A stretch of 35,882 nucleotides of DNA, from positions 1 through 35,882 of the forward strand of contig JAPOOS010000157.1 in NCBI GenBank assembly GCA_026713305.1, in the 5' to 3' direction. Shown here in pieces: positions 1 to 8,078 of this stretch. The notes beneath the pieces are model-generated. The model ran no database searches. It was not told the DNA's origin and saw nothing but the letters and a program-made list of their open reading frames with translations. The position numbers and the translations under genes were made by a program. Each line of letters opens with the position of its first letter. The first letter of the stretch is position 1. Source of the DNA: Paracoccaceae bacterium (lineage in GTDB: Bacteria > Pseudomonadota > Alphaproteobacteria > Rhodobacterales > Rhodobacteraceae).

Positions 1-313
1 CATCGCCCTCCTCGAACTCCCCGGGCGTGGAAAGGTACAGCATGCGCGGCGCAAACTTCCTGTCCTTGGCGGCAGCGTTCCACTTGCGCTCGAGATGCAT
101 CAGCGTCGAACTCTTGCCGGCCCCGGGAGCGCCGTAGAGAATGCGCGTCATGCCGCTGGCCCGAGACACTTTGCGCTCCGACCACAACAGTTCCAGACGG
201 TCCTCGATGTTGGCAAGGATGTCGCGCCGTCCCGCAAAGTAGGGAGGCACCCTGCGGTCGTCCTTGAGCGTGAATCTCCGAAGATCTGCAATCTGCTCCG
301 CTGCAAGCGTCAT
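1..313 (-). CDS. P-loop (AAA-type) ATPase, N-terminal part, cut by the window edge
   Basis: The minus-strand frame is open from an ATG at 311-313 to the left edge, giving 104 residues without a stop. It is preceded by a GGGAG ribosome binding site about 6 bases upstream. A clear Walker A motif, GAPGAGKSS, lies at residues 61-69, directly after a short beta-strand-like stretch (MTRILY). Before it is a segment PPYFAGRRDILANIEDRL, typical of AAA ATPases that begin with a short helical lead-in. Walker B, sensor and C-terminal regions are outside the window, so the biological role cannot be assigned. ATP binding is well supported. It could be a regulatory, defence or mobile-element ATPase. It is transcribed away from the transposase-remnant spacer to its right. 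Confidence 0.75.
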   Translation of the reverse strand, partial: MTLAAEQIADLRRFTLKDDRRVPPYFAGRRDILANIEDRLELLWSERKVSRASGMTRILYGAPGAGKSSTLMHLERKWNAAAKDRKFAPRMLYLSTPGEFEEGD

Positions 314-1382
314 GTCGCTTCTCCCGTGCGGGTTTCCTCCTGCCATGGGATGCGATGCCAAACGAAGTTCGCCGCCACGGTGGGCAGCGCCACTTCCGAT
401 TGCAGGCAATACAGTTCGCCGCGCCTGCATTCAAGATGCCGGGACAACAGACCGCAGTCGGCGTTGCGGAATTGCATGTTGCCCCAAGCCATGTGAATTG
501 TGCGCATCAAGGAGCGAAGGCAGAAAGGATGGAACAGCGCCGGAACTGAGATTCACTTGCCGCGACCGTGCCGATGGATGCGCAATGTCGCGCCTCAGGC
601 TTGCCCTGCGGGACGCAGTCTCAAAGCAAAATCAGCGTCGAACAGGACTGCCGTGAAGGCAGTAGCCGGTTGAACGGCGCAGACTGTGCAAGCAAGCAAT
701 GGCAGGCTGTCATGCCGCGCAGGCGTTGCAGCGCTCATGGGAAGGACCATCATACGGCCCGAAACTCGAATGCCACAGACACTGGCGAAAGGGCTCTTTC
801 AAAACGAGCCGCTTCTTTGGCTTCGCCTGTCCGCGAAAGCCGGATTCTTTCGATTTTGTTTGGGAATGGGAGCAAGAAAGCTGTAGATGAAAGAAAGGAA
901 GGACACTGGATTCGTCCCATGACGGTCGCTTGGTTGGTCATGTTTCCCGTGATTCAACGGCGATGGAGGTTTGGGAGCGGTCCGGGCGGAGCAACCGGCG
1001 CCGGAAGGTGAGCTTGCCTGGTCGGCAGGCGAAGCAGCGTCTTTCGGAGATGCTGGCCGAGTTGCCGCAGGAGTGCAATGTGGGTCGCAAGGCGAATGCG
1101 AAGGGGCACAGAATGTCTTGCAGTTGCATCGACATGTTCAGAGCTTGAGGAGACCTTCACGGTGCAACTTGGCTCTCACCATCGTGTTGACCACCCAAGC
1201 GAACCATGGCTTTGCAAGAGACTCTATTGACCGAAATGCCTTGCCGCAGCAGCTTCATGCGATACAAATCAACTCCTTCGTCGCTGCAAGCACATGCTTG
1301 CGGGAACTTGAGAATCAAAGCGCGGCAATGCAGACCTAGTCATTGGTTGGCATTCGTCAGCGCCAATTCAGTGGCTGGTTGA
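314..1382. other. Gene-poor spacer of about 1.07 kb
   Basis: No intact gene is recognisable between the ATPase fragment and the FAD oxidoreductase. The open frames here (for example 568-1011 and 971-1339) are rich in Arg, Ser, Cys and Gln, match no family I know, and look like chance frames in GC-rich DNA. The one meaningful signal is a decayed transposase segment at about 903-1148. I see no tRNA, CRISPR repeat or clear terminator. Confidence 0.6.
903..1148 (+). pseudogene. Remnant of a DDE transposase (IS4/IS5/IS1182-like group)
   Basis: Read in one frame, this stretch gives GRLVGHVSRDSTAMEVWE, then LSEMLAELPQECNVGRKANAKGH. This resembles the central part of a common DDE transposase group, where a 'GHISRDSTAIEAREKP' type segment is followed by a basic linker and 'MLADLPxxCDVGxKxNAKGH'. 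After GH the expected 'W.GYKLH.D' block is lost in this frame, but LQLHRHVQ appears in the +1 frame, which points to a frameshift. A stop at 888-890 closes the frame upstream. No inverted repeats or full-length transposase are visible, so this is a decayed insertion sequence. The assignment rests on motif memory only and the exact IS family is uncertain. Confidence 0.6.
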
Positions 1383-2462
1383 ATGGCGTCACCAAGAACG
1401 GTTGACATCGAAATCGTTGGGGCTGGCATGCTTGGGCTGTCAATTGCCTACGAATGCGCGCGTCGAGGGTTGGCTGTGCGGGTGGTCGACACAGCTTCGC
1501 CCAGGCAATCTTCGAGCTATGGCCTGCTAGGCGCACTTTCTCCCCATTCGCCAGATTCATGGAATTCCAAGAAGCAGTTCCAGTTCGACAGTCTGCTGAT
1601 GGCCGAGGAGTGGTGGAGGAACGTTGAGCGGAAAGCAGGCTCGAATGCCGGCTACGCGCGCCTCGGACGCATCATTCCGATTGCCACCGAACGCGGCTTG
1701 GATCTGGCTCGGCGGCGCCAGAGAGCGGCCGCCGGAAACTGGGCCGGACAGGCGCAATGGAAACTGGTCAGAAGCTCGGAACTGGACCCCGACTGGACGC
1801 CGGAATGCCGCGCCGGATGGGCCGTGCTGGACACACTGTCTGCCCGCATCCAGCCGCGAATGGCCGTGGAAGCCCTTCTTGCTGCCTTGCGCGAGCTGGA
1901 CTGTGAAGTTCTTGAAGGCACCGCGGCAACGGGACTTGCCGCAAGGACCATTCTTGCAACAGGCGTGAAAGGGCTCGAGCAGCTGAGTCGTGAGTTTGGA
2001 CGCACGCTGGGCATGCCCGAAAAGGGCCAGGCCCTGCTGCTCGGCAACGTGGCGGCTGGCCGGCACATGATATTCAGCGGCAGACTGTTCATAGTGCCGC
2101 ACGCCGATGGAACCGTTGCGGTTGGTTCAACGAGTGAAAGGGAATTTGAGGACGCACGGAAAACCGATGATTCGCTCGACGAACTGCTGAGCGAGGCCGA
2201 ACGCCTGCTTCCGGCCTTGAAAGACGGACATGTGGTGGAACGGTGGGCACATCTGCGACCACGCTCCGTCACACGAACCCTGGTGCTCGGCGCCCATCCG
2301 CACAAGCCGGCAACCTATGTCGCCAATGGAGGATTCAAGACTGGAATCGGCATGGCGCCGAAGGTTGCATCGGTCATGGCCACTCTGGTCCTGGACGGCG
2401 TTGACGACATTCCGCCGGAATTCAGCATGGCCCGCCTGCTGGAAGCCGCAGACCGCCACTGA
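1383..2462 (+). CDS. FAD-dependent amine/amino-acid oxidase (DAO family, ThiO-like)
   Basis: The 359-residue protein opens with a dinucleotide-binding fold: VDIEIVGAGMLGLSIAYE at about residues 7-24 gives the GxGxxG FAD motif, followed by an acidic end of beta-2 (VRVVD). The C-terminal part, with a strand-rich domain (VPHADGTVAVGSTSE) and a second FAD contact (YVANGGFKTGIGMAP), fits the D-amino-acid oxidase/glycine oxidase/sarcosine oxidase superfamily. Such enzymes oxidise a primary or secondary amine and pass electrons to oxygen. The middle (residues about 175-200, LEGTAATGLAARTILATG) looks shorter than usual for the FAD-side beta-meander. No thiamine genes lie nearby, so the substrate is open and I give no symbol. 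The ATG at 1383 is the natural start because the FAD motif begins 10 residues later; no strong Shine-Dalgarno is seen. Confidence 0.8.
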   Translation: MASPRTVDIEIVGAGMLGLSIAYECARRGLAVRVVDTASPRQSSSYGLLGALSPHSPDSWNSKKQFQFDSLLMAEEWWRNVERKAGSNAGYARLGRIIPIATERGLDLARRRQRAAAGNWAGQAQWKLVRSSELDPDWTPECRAGWAVLDTLSARIQPRMAVEALLAALRELDCEVLEGTAATGLAARTILATGVKGLEQLSREFGRTLGMPEKGQALLLGNVAAGRHMIFSGRLFIVPHADGTVAVGSTSEREFEDARKTDDSLDELLSEAERLLPALKDGHVVERWAHLRPRSVTRTLVLGAHPHKPATYVANGGFKTGIGMAPKVASVMATLVLDGVDDIPPEFSMARLLEAADRH

Positions 2463-2662
2463 TCGTTGCCTTTCCGCAAGGCGGTTTGGCATTCCCGATC
2501 AGTCCGCGCTTGCACACTCTGCCCGCTGCGCCTAAGCCTGCAGGCGCGCGAACCGCGTTTGGCTTGAAATCCAATGGAATTTGAACGAATGACGGCACAG
2601 GTGTTCCCAGCGGAAACTGCGATAGCAGTTCTGTCACAAAGAGTGTCGCCAGAGGTTTCTTC
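2463..2662. promoter_or_regulatory. Upstream region of the cco operon with a small hairpin
   Basis: This 200-base gap probably carries the promoter of the cytochrome oxidase operon. A perfect 6-bp inverted repeat, AACTGC-GATA-GCAGTT, lies at 2615-2630, 32 bases before the ccoN start. It could be a 5' UTR hairpin or a protein site. A longer imperfect structure sits at its left end, with 7-bp arms CTGATCG at 2459-2465 and CGATCAG at 2496-2502 enclosing a short CCGC/GCGG hairpin. It has no T-run, so it is only a weak terminator candidate. I looked for an FNR/FixK box (TTGAT-N4-ATCAA), usual for such operons, and did not find one. Confidence 0.35.
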
Positions 2663-4282
2663 ATGACGAACGCTTTTCTCATCATCGCACTTGGTCTAGG
2701 CGCGCTCATTGCCGCCATCGCAGCGAACTACGCGCATGACCTCGCCTATGCGGTGAACGCCGTGACAGTCATGTTGATTCTCGCAGGTCTGGTCGTCTGG
2801 AGAATCCGGCTGATCGGCGAGCCGGCGCGGCCGGCCAAGACAGGCTACGAAGACGGTGTAGTGCGAGCCGGCGTCGTGGCAACCGCATTCTGGGGAGTGG
2901 TCGGCATGCTGGTGGGCGTCGTGATCGCTCTGCAGCTGGTGTTTCCAGTCCTCAACTTCGAGTGGGCGCAGGGGATGTTGAACTTTGGGCGCCTGCGTCC
3001 GCTGCACACGTCCGCGGTAATCTTTGCATTTGGCGGCAATGCGTTGATCTGCACTTCCTTCTACATCCTGCAACGCACTACCGCCGCCCGACTGTGGGGC
3101 GGCAACTTGGCGTGGTTCGTGTTTTGGGGTTATCAGGTTGTCATTCTGCTTGCAGCCACGGGCTACCTGCTTGGCGCCACGCAGTCCAAGGAATACGCCG
3201 AGCCCGAATGGTACGTCGACATCCTGCTGACGGTGGTCTGGGTTGCCTACCTCGCGGTTTTTCTTGGCACGCTTGTCAAGCGCAAGGAGCCGCACATCTA
3301 TGTGGCAAACTGGTTCCTGCTTTCGTTCATCGTAACGGTCGCGATGCTTCACCTCGTCAACAACATCAGCATACCGGTTTCCATTTTCGGCTCGAAGTCG
3401 GTGCAACTGTTCGCAGGCGTGCAGGACGCCATGACACAGTGGTGGTACGGCCACAATGCCGTCGGGTTCTTCCTGACCGCAGGCTTTCTTGGCATGATGT
3501 ACTATTTCGTTCCAAAGCAAGCCAATCGACCCGTCTACAGCTACAAGCTTTCGATTGTGCACTTTTGGTCCCTGATCTTCATGTACATCTGGGCGGGACC
3601 CCACCATCTGCACTACACCGCCCTGCCCGACTGGGCGTCCACTCTCGGCATGGTGTTCTCGGTAATGCTGTGGATGCCTTCCTGGGGCGGAATGATCAAT
3701 GGCATCATGACCCTGTCGGGAGTTTGGGACAAGTTGCGGACCGACCCGATCATCCGCATGATGGTTGCTTCGCTGGCCTTCTATGGAATGGCGACCTTCG
3801 AAGGACCGATGATGTCAATCAAGGCCGTGAATTCGCTCAGCCACTACACTGACTGGACGATCGGCCATGTGCATTCGGGTGCACTCGGCTGGAACGGCCT
3901 CATTACATTTGCGGCGCTCTACTACCTTGTTCCCAAGCTTTGGAATCGCAATGGGCTCTGGTCGATGCGGCTGGTGTCCTGGCACTTCTGGCTGGCAATG
4001 ATCGGCATTGTGTTCTACGCCGCGTCGATGTGGGTTACCGGCATCATGGAAGGCCTCCTGTGGAGAGAGGTTGACTCACACGGTTTCCTTACCCATTCGT
4101 TCGCCGACACGGTTGCGGCCAAAATGCCAATGTACATGGTGCGCGCGCTGGGCGGGCTGCTGTATCTGGTCGGCGCCATGCTCATGTGCTACAACCTCTG
4201 GAAGACCGTCGTAAGCGGGGAGGAGCGTGCAACCTCCCGCGACCTGGCGATGCGGGAAGCGCCCGCGAGCGAGGCGGCATGA
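2663..4282 (+). CDS. ccoN: cbb3-type cytochrome c oxidase subunit I
   Basis: Catalytic subunit of the high-affinity proton-pumping cbb3 oxidase in the inner membrane. It holds low-spin heme b, high-spin heme b3 and CuB and reduces oxygen to water. The 539-residue protein is highly hydrophobic with about 12-14 membrane segments. Visible ligand motifs are RPLHTSAV (His115, low-spin heme), [10 protein letters not shown] (His264, CuB), GPHHLHY (His314/His315, CuB) and [12 protein letters not shown] (His402 for heme b3, His404 for low-spin heme). An AGAGG ribosome binding site lies 7 bases before the ATG. Its stop overlaps the ccoO start as ATGA, so the two are translationally coupled. Length and residues are those of a normal CcoN; nothing appears broken. 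Confidence 0.97.
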   Translation: MTNAFLIIALGLGALIAAIAANYAHDLAYAVNAVTVMLILAGLVVWRIRLIGEPARPAKTGYEDGVVRAGVVATAFWGVVGMLVGVVIALQLVFPVLNFEWAQGMLNFGRLRPLHTSAVIFAFGGNALICTSFYILQRTTAARLWGGNLAWFVFWGYQVVILLAATGYLLGATQSKEYAEPEWYVDILLTVVWVAYLAVFLGTLVKRKEPHIYVANWFLLSFIVTVAMLHLVNNISIPVSIFGSKSVQLFAGVQDAMTQWWYGHNAVGFFLTAGFLGMMYYFVPKQANRPVYSYKLSIVHFWSLIFMYIWAGPHHLHYTALPDWASTLGMVFSVMLWMPSWGGMINGIMTLSGVWDKLRTDPIIRMMVASLAFYGMATFEGPMMSIKAVNSLSHYTDWTIGHVHSGALGWNGLITFAALYYLVPKLWNRNGLWSMRLVSWHFWLAMIGIVFYAASMWVTGIMEGLLWREVDSHGFLTHSFADTVAAKMPMYMVRALGGLLYLVGAMLMCYNLWKTVVSGEERATSRDLAMREAPASEAA

Positions 4283-5004
4283 GCTTCCTGCGCCGGCACA
4301 AGTCGCTTGAGAGGCATGCGACGCTGCTTCTTGTCGCCAGCTTCGTTGTCGTCACGATCGGCGGCATCGTGGAAATCCTGCCACTGTTCTATCTCGAAAA
4401 CACGATCGAAAAGGTGAAGGGCGTCCGCCCGTATTCGCCGCTGGAGCTCGCCGGACGGGACATTTACGTCAGGGAGGGCTGCTACACCTGCCACAGCCAG
4501 ATGATACGTCCGCTGCGCGACGAAATTGAACGCTATGGACACTATTCGCTAGCCGCCGAATCAATGTACGATCATCCCTTCCAATGGGGCTCGAAGCGCA
4601 CCGGTCCCGACCTCGCCAGGGTGGGCGGCCGCTATTCCGACGAGTGGCACGTGCTGCACTTCGAGGACCCGCAATCCGTTGTTCCCGAATCGATCATGCC
4701 GGGGTACGGCTTTCTGCTGAACCGACGTCTGGACGCACGCCACGTTGAAGACAGGGTCCGAGTGGACCGGCTGGTCGGAGTCCCGTACACCGACGAAATG
4801 ATCGAGAATGCCAGAGCCGACTTCCTGGCGCAGGCCGACCCCGATGCAGATCATGACGGCCTTCTCGAAAGATACCCGAAGGCGCAAACGCGCAATTTCG
4901 ACGGGCAGCCGGAATTGACCGAAATGGATGCCCTCATCGCCTACATGCAGATGCTCGGCACCCTGGTTGACTTCTCGACCTTCGTTCCAGACCCCGACCG
5001 GTGA
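4279..5004 (+). CDS. ccoO: cbb3-type cytochrome c oxidase subunit II (monoheme c)
   Basis: Membrane-anchored c-type cytochrome subunit that passes electrons toward CcoN. The 241-residue protein has one N-terminal membrane anchor (about residues 14-36), then a periplasmic cytochrome c domain. The heme motif CYTCH is at residues 68-72 and the likely axial Met is Met140 in [10 protein letters not shown] longer frame runs upstream, but the ATG at 4279 overlaps the ccoN stop (ATGA) and puts the anchor at the usual place, so it is chosen. It sits second in the cco operon, directly before ccoQ. The C-terminal [14 protein letters not shown] helix is typical of the family. Confidence 0.96.
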   Translation: MSFLRRHKSLERHATLLLVASFVVVTIGGIVEILPLFYLENTIEKVKGVRPYSPLELAGRDIYVREGCYTCHSQMIRPLRDEIERYGHYSLAAESMYDHPFQWGSKRTGPDLARVGGRYSDEWHVLHFEDPQSVVPESIMPGYGFLLNRRLDARHVEDRVRVDRLVGVPYTDEMIENARADFLAQADPDADHDGLLERYPKAQTRNFDGQPELTEMDALIAYMQMLGTLVDFSTFVPDPDR

Positions 5005-5013
5005 GTGCAGCCA

Positions 5014-5205
5014 ATGGAACTCTACACGTTCCTCAGGGAGTTTGCCGACAGCTGGGCGCTTCTTGGCCTCGTGATTCTCTTTGTGGGCATCGTCCTCTAC
5101 ACGTTTCGCCGGTCCAGCAAGAACCTGCACAAGGACTGTGCCGACATTCCCTTCAGGCACGACGACGCGCCGGCAACTCACACTGAAACCGAGAACCCAA
5201 GATGA
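5014..5205 (+). CDS. ccoQ: cbb3-type cytochrome oxidase subunit IV (CcoQ/FixQ)
   Basis: A 63-residue protein with a single membrane helix (about residues 12-30, WALLGLVILFVGIVLYTF) followed by a basic RRSSK patch and a short polar tail. This is the size and layout of CcoQ, a non-catalytic subunit that stabilises the cbb3 complex. The start at 5014 is preferred over a GTG at 5005 because GGTGAG lies 8 bases before the ATG and the protein then begins with the usual short amphipathic segment. The stop overlaps the ccoP ATG (ATGA at 5202). Its place between ccoO and ccoP fixes the assignment. Confidence 0.92.
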   Translation: MELYTFLREFADSWALLGLVILFVGIVLYTFRRSSKNLHKDCADIPFRHDDAPATHTETENPR

Positions 5206-6074
5206 AGCGTTCCAGACCAGCAAGAGACAGCGCTCCTCCCGAACCGGAATACACCGGCCATGAGTGGGACGGAATCAGGGAATACAACAATCCGATGCCG
5301 CGCTGGTGGCTGTGGACACTCTATGCAAGCATCATTTGGGGAATCGCCTACACCATCGCCTATCCTGCCTGGCCGCTGCTGACCAGAGCGACCCAGGGAG
5401 TCCTGGACTACTCGTCGCGAGCCGAACTTGCGAAGTCGATCAAGGAATTCGAGGACAGGAATTCAGCCTTGGATCTGGCGCTGCTCGAAACGGACCTGAC
5501 AGCTGTCCACCTGGACGCCGACCTCCTGGACTACGCCTTGCGAGGCGGAGCGGCGGTTTACCGCGCACACTGTTCTCAATGCCACGGCGCTGGCGCCAGC
5601 GGCACTGTCGGCTATCCGAACCTGCTTGACGACGACTGGCTGTGGGGCGGTTCGCTTGACGACATCTACTACACGGTTGCGCATGGCATTCGAAGCGACG
5701 CCGACGAAGACACGCGGTTTTCCCAGATGCCGGCATACGACGGGTTTTTGGAGCCCGATCAGATCGACAGCGTCGTGCACTATGTGCTGGCGTTGTCCGG
5801 GCAGGAGCACAACCCGGAACTGAGCGAGTCGGGCGCAGAGATCTATGCCGAAAACTGTGCCGTCTGCCATGGCGAGACAGGTCTTGGCAACCGGGATGAG
5901 GGAGGACCCAGACTGACAGACCCGATTTGGCTGTACGGCGGCAGCGAGGACGCCATTCGGGAGACGATCCGCTACAGCAGATTCAGCGTCATGCCGAATT
6001 GGCGGGGCCGGCTGTCGGAATCGCACATTCGTCAGGTCGCCATTTATGTTCACCAGCTCGGCGGAGGCGAGTAG
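5202..6074 (+). CDS. ccoP: cbb3-type cytochrome c oxidase subunit III (diheme c)
   Basis: Electron entry subunit of the cbb3 oxidase. The 290-residue protein has a CcoP-type cytoplasmic N-terminus (HEWDGIREYNNPMPRWW at 20-36), one membrane anchor (about 36-60) and two periplasmic cytochrome c domains. The heme motifs are CSQCH at 124-128 and CAVCH at 219-223, with candidate axial methionines Met176 and Met264. The start codon overlaps the ccoQ stop, so translation is probably coupled. Length and both heme sites are normal. It takes electrons from soluble or membrane cytochrome c and delivers them to CcoO/CcoN. Confidence 0.97.
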   Translation: MKRSRPARDSAPPEPEYTGHEWDGIREYNNPMPRWWLWTLYASIIWGIAYTIAYPAWPLLTRATQGVLDYSSRAELAKSIKEFEDRNSALDLALLETDLTAVHLDADLLDYALRGGAAVYRAHCSQCHGAGASGTVGYPNLLDDDWLWGGSLDDIYYTVAHGIRSDADEDTRFSQMPAYDGFLEPDQIDSVVHYVLALSGQEHNPELSESGAEIYAENCAVCHGETGLGNRDEGGPRLTDPIWLYGGSEDAIRETIRYSRFSVMPNWRGRLSESHIRQVAIYVHQLGGGE

Positions 6075-6177
6075 CGAAGTCACAATTCCAGCCATACCCG
6101 ACCCTGCCTGCCTGACCACAGCCATTGCATGCGATGCCCGCAGGCGGCCAGTTGATGAATGAGGGATCACTGAAGCC

Positions 6178-7608
6178 ATGAACACCGCAGGCACGGCGCC
6201 TCCGCGACTCTACGCCCCAAGGGAGCCAATCTTTCCGCGCAGGGTTGCAGGCACGTTCCGCACACTCAAGTGGTGGTTGTTGGGCATTCTGCTGGCAATC
6301 TACTATGTCGTTCCGTGGATTCGCTGGGACCGCGGCGAGTTTCTTCCGGACCAGGGCGTTCTGATCGATCTCGCGCACAGGCGGTTCTTCTTCTTCTGGA
6401 TCGAAATCTGGCCCCACGAATTCTACTTTGTCGGCGGACTGCTGATCATGGCCGGGCTGGGACTGTTCCTGTTCACCTCCATTTTCGGAAGAGTGTGGTG
6501 CGGCTACGCTTGCCCGCAAACCATCTGGACAGACCTTTTCATACTGGTGGAAAGGATGATCGAGGGCGACCGGAACCGGCGAATCAGACTGTGGAACGGC
6601 CCGATGACGCTGCGCAAGGCTCGCCTGCGCCTGACCAAGTGGACGGTCTGGCTGGCGATATCGGTTGCGACCGGCGGCGCCTGGATTTTCTACTTCGCCG
6701 ACGCACCAACTCTGTTGGTGGACTTTGTCACCTTGTCTGCAAGCCCGATTGCCTACACAACCGTCGGCATTCTGACCGCGACGACGTTCGTGTTTGGAGG
6801 CTTCCTGCGCGAGCAGGTGTGCACATACATGTGCCCCTGGCCGCGCATTCAGTCGGCCATGATGGACGAGCATTCGCTTACCGTAACCTACCGGACCTGG
6901 CGGGGCGAACCGCGCGGACGGCACAGAAAGGCGCGTGTGCAGGAGACGCTTGGGGACTGCATCGACTGCCATGCCTGCGTGAATGTCTGCCCGGTTGGAA
7001 TAGACATCCGCGACGGCCATCAAATCGAGTGCATTGGATGCGCGCTTTGCATCGACGCCTGCGACGACATCATGGCGAGAATTGGAAAGCCACGCGGCCT
7101 CATCGACTACATGACTCTGGCCGATGAAAGGCTGCAGGCTGAACAAAGCCATTTGAAGGACCTCGCAAGGCGCCTCTTTCGACCTCGAGTGGCGCTGTAC
7201 ACGGTGTTGTGGAGTGGAATGGGTCTGGCGCTTCTGGTTGCGCTTTTCCTGCGTCCAGCCATCGAATTCTCGATTTCGCCGGTGCGCAGTCCGCTGTACG
7301 TCACCTTGACGGACGGTTCGATCAGGAACAGCTATGAACTGAGGATCAAGAACCGCCACGGCGAGGATGCGATCTTCAAGGTCGGCCTGGCAGAGGGCTC
7401 TCCGTTTGCGCTCAGGCTTGAAGGCAGCGACGACTCGACGACGGTTGTGCAGGCCGACCAAACCGGATTGAGGAGAATGTACGTGATCGCGCCGCCTGGC
7501 AGCGACGAAGCGGCCGGCGGGCAGTTCGACATTGAAGTCTGGATAGAGGATGTAGGGGCGTCCACGCGCGGCGCCAAGCGCACGACATTCCACGGATCCG
7601 GAACGTGA
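6178..7608 (+). CDS. ccoG: Cytochrome oxidase assembly Fe-S protein CcoG (FixG/RdxA)
   Basis: Membrane-bound ferredoxin-like protein of the cbb3 locus, known from the family as a factor in copper delivery or reduction during oxidase assembly. The 476-residue protein has several membrane segments (about 33-48, 70-104, 155-175, 190-210, 337-355) and a CGYACPQ motif with Cys108/Cys112. It has two [4Fe-4S] binding clusters: Cys261/264/267/271 (CIDCHACVNVCP) and Cys285/288/291/295 (CIGCALCIDAC). The C-terminal 120 residues form the periplasmic Ig-like domain usual for CcoG. It starts 103 bases after ccoP, and its stop overlaps the GTG of ccoH. No abnormality is seen. Confidence 0.96.
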   Translation: MNTAGTAPPRLYAPREPIFPRRVAGTFRTLKWWLLGILLAIYYVVPWIRWDRGEFLPDQGVLIDLAHRRFFFFWIEIWPHEFYFVGGLLIMAGLGLFLFTSIFGRVWCGYACPQTIWTDLFILVERMIEGDRNRRIRLWNGPMTLRKARLRLTKWTVWLAISVATGGAWIFYFADAPTLLVDFVTLSASPIAYTTVGILTATTFVFGGFLREQVCTYMCPWPRIQSAMMDEHSLTVTYRTWRGEPRGRHRKARVQETLGDCIDCHACVNVCPVGIDIRDGHQIECIGCALCIDACDDIMARIGKPRGLIDYMTLADERLQAEQSHLKDLARRLFRPRVALYTVLWSGMGLALLVALFLRPAIEFSISPVRSPLYVTLTDGSIRNSYELRIKNRHGEDAIFKVGLAEGSPFALRLEGSDDSTTVVQADQTGLRRMYVIAPPGSDEAAGGQFDIEVWIEDVGASTRGAKRTTFHGSGT

Positions 7609-8078
7609 AGCCGGTCGAAAGGGAATTGCGGGGAGTTCACGTCCTCCTGATCTTGTTGGGCGCCTTTGGCGTCATAATTCTTGCAAATTTGGCGCTCACG
7701 GTGGCTGCCGTCCGGTCGTTTCCCGGCATGGAGGTCCGAAACAGCTATGTCGCCAGCCAGCAGTTCGAGGAAAGGCGTCTGAGGCAGGAACATCTCGGAT
7801 GGCAATCCTCGGCGACCTACGACGGCAGCACGCTTGCCGTCGCCGTACGGACGGCAAATGGCATGCCGGCCGAATTGGCTCGGTTCAGCGCCAAGGTGGT
7901 GCGCCCCACCCATCAAAGGAGCGACATCATGCCCGGATACAGGTTCGACGGCACCAGCTATGTCGCTCCGATGGACCTTGCTCCCGGATACTGGAACATC
8001 CACGTCTCTGCGGAGTCCCTGGACGGGTTCAAGTTTGAACAGAAGCTGACTCTGTGGGCAAGTCCGAACCTGCAGTAG
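7605..8078 (+). CDS. ccoH: cbb3 oxidase assembly protein CcoH (FixH family)
   Basis: A 157-residue protein with one N-terminal membrane helix (about residues 12-35, LLILLGAFGVIILANLALTV) and a periplasmic beta-rich domain. The FSYVASQQFEE-like stretch (here NSYVASQQFEERR, 45-57), the central HQRSDIMPGYRFDG segment and a terminal GYWNIHVSAES strand are typical of FixH. It is needed for stability or assembly of the cbb3 complex. It begins with GTG at 7605, overlapping the ccoG stop (GTGA), so the start is well constrained. The next gene's longest frame begins inside its 3' end. Confidence 0.92.
   Translation: MKPVERELRGVHVLLILLGAFGVIILANLALTVAAVRSFPGMEVRNSYVASQQFEERRLRQEHLGWQSSATYDGSTLAVAVRTANGMPAELARFSAKVVRPTHQRSDIMPGYRFDGTSYVAPMDLAPGYWNIHVSAESLDGFKFEQKLTLWASPNLQ

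Noticed and set aside
568..1011. 147-codon plus-strand frame in the left spacer
   Set aside because: No motif, poor ribosome binding site, unlikely composition, and it overlaps the transposase remnant in a different frame.
2459..2502. CTGATCG/CGATCAG inverted repeat as a terminator of the FAD oxidase gene
   Set aside because: The arms are 30 bases apart, the inner hairpin is only 4 bp and no T-run follows, so I did not call a terminator.
2696..3613. 305-codon minus-strand open frame
   Set aside because: It lies entirely opposite ccoN, whose ligand residues are clear; the translated product is Gln/Arg/His-rich with no motif.
6146..6171. TTGAT...ATCA pair before ccoG as an FNR box
   Set aside because: The half-sites are 9 bases apart, not 4, and the right half is incomplete.
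5989..7593. 534-codon minus-strand open frame
   Set aside because: It is opposite ccoP/ccoG with intact CxxCH and Fe-S motifs on the plus strand; no family motif in the product.
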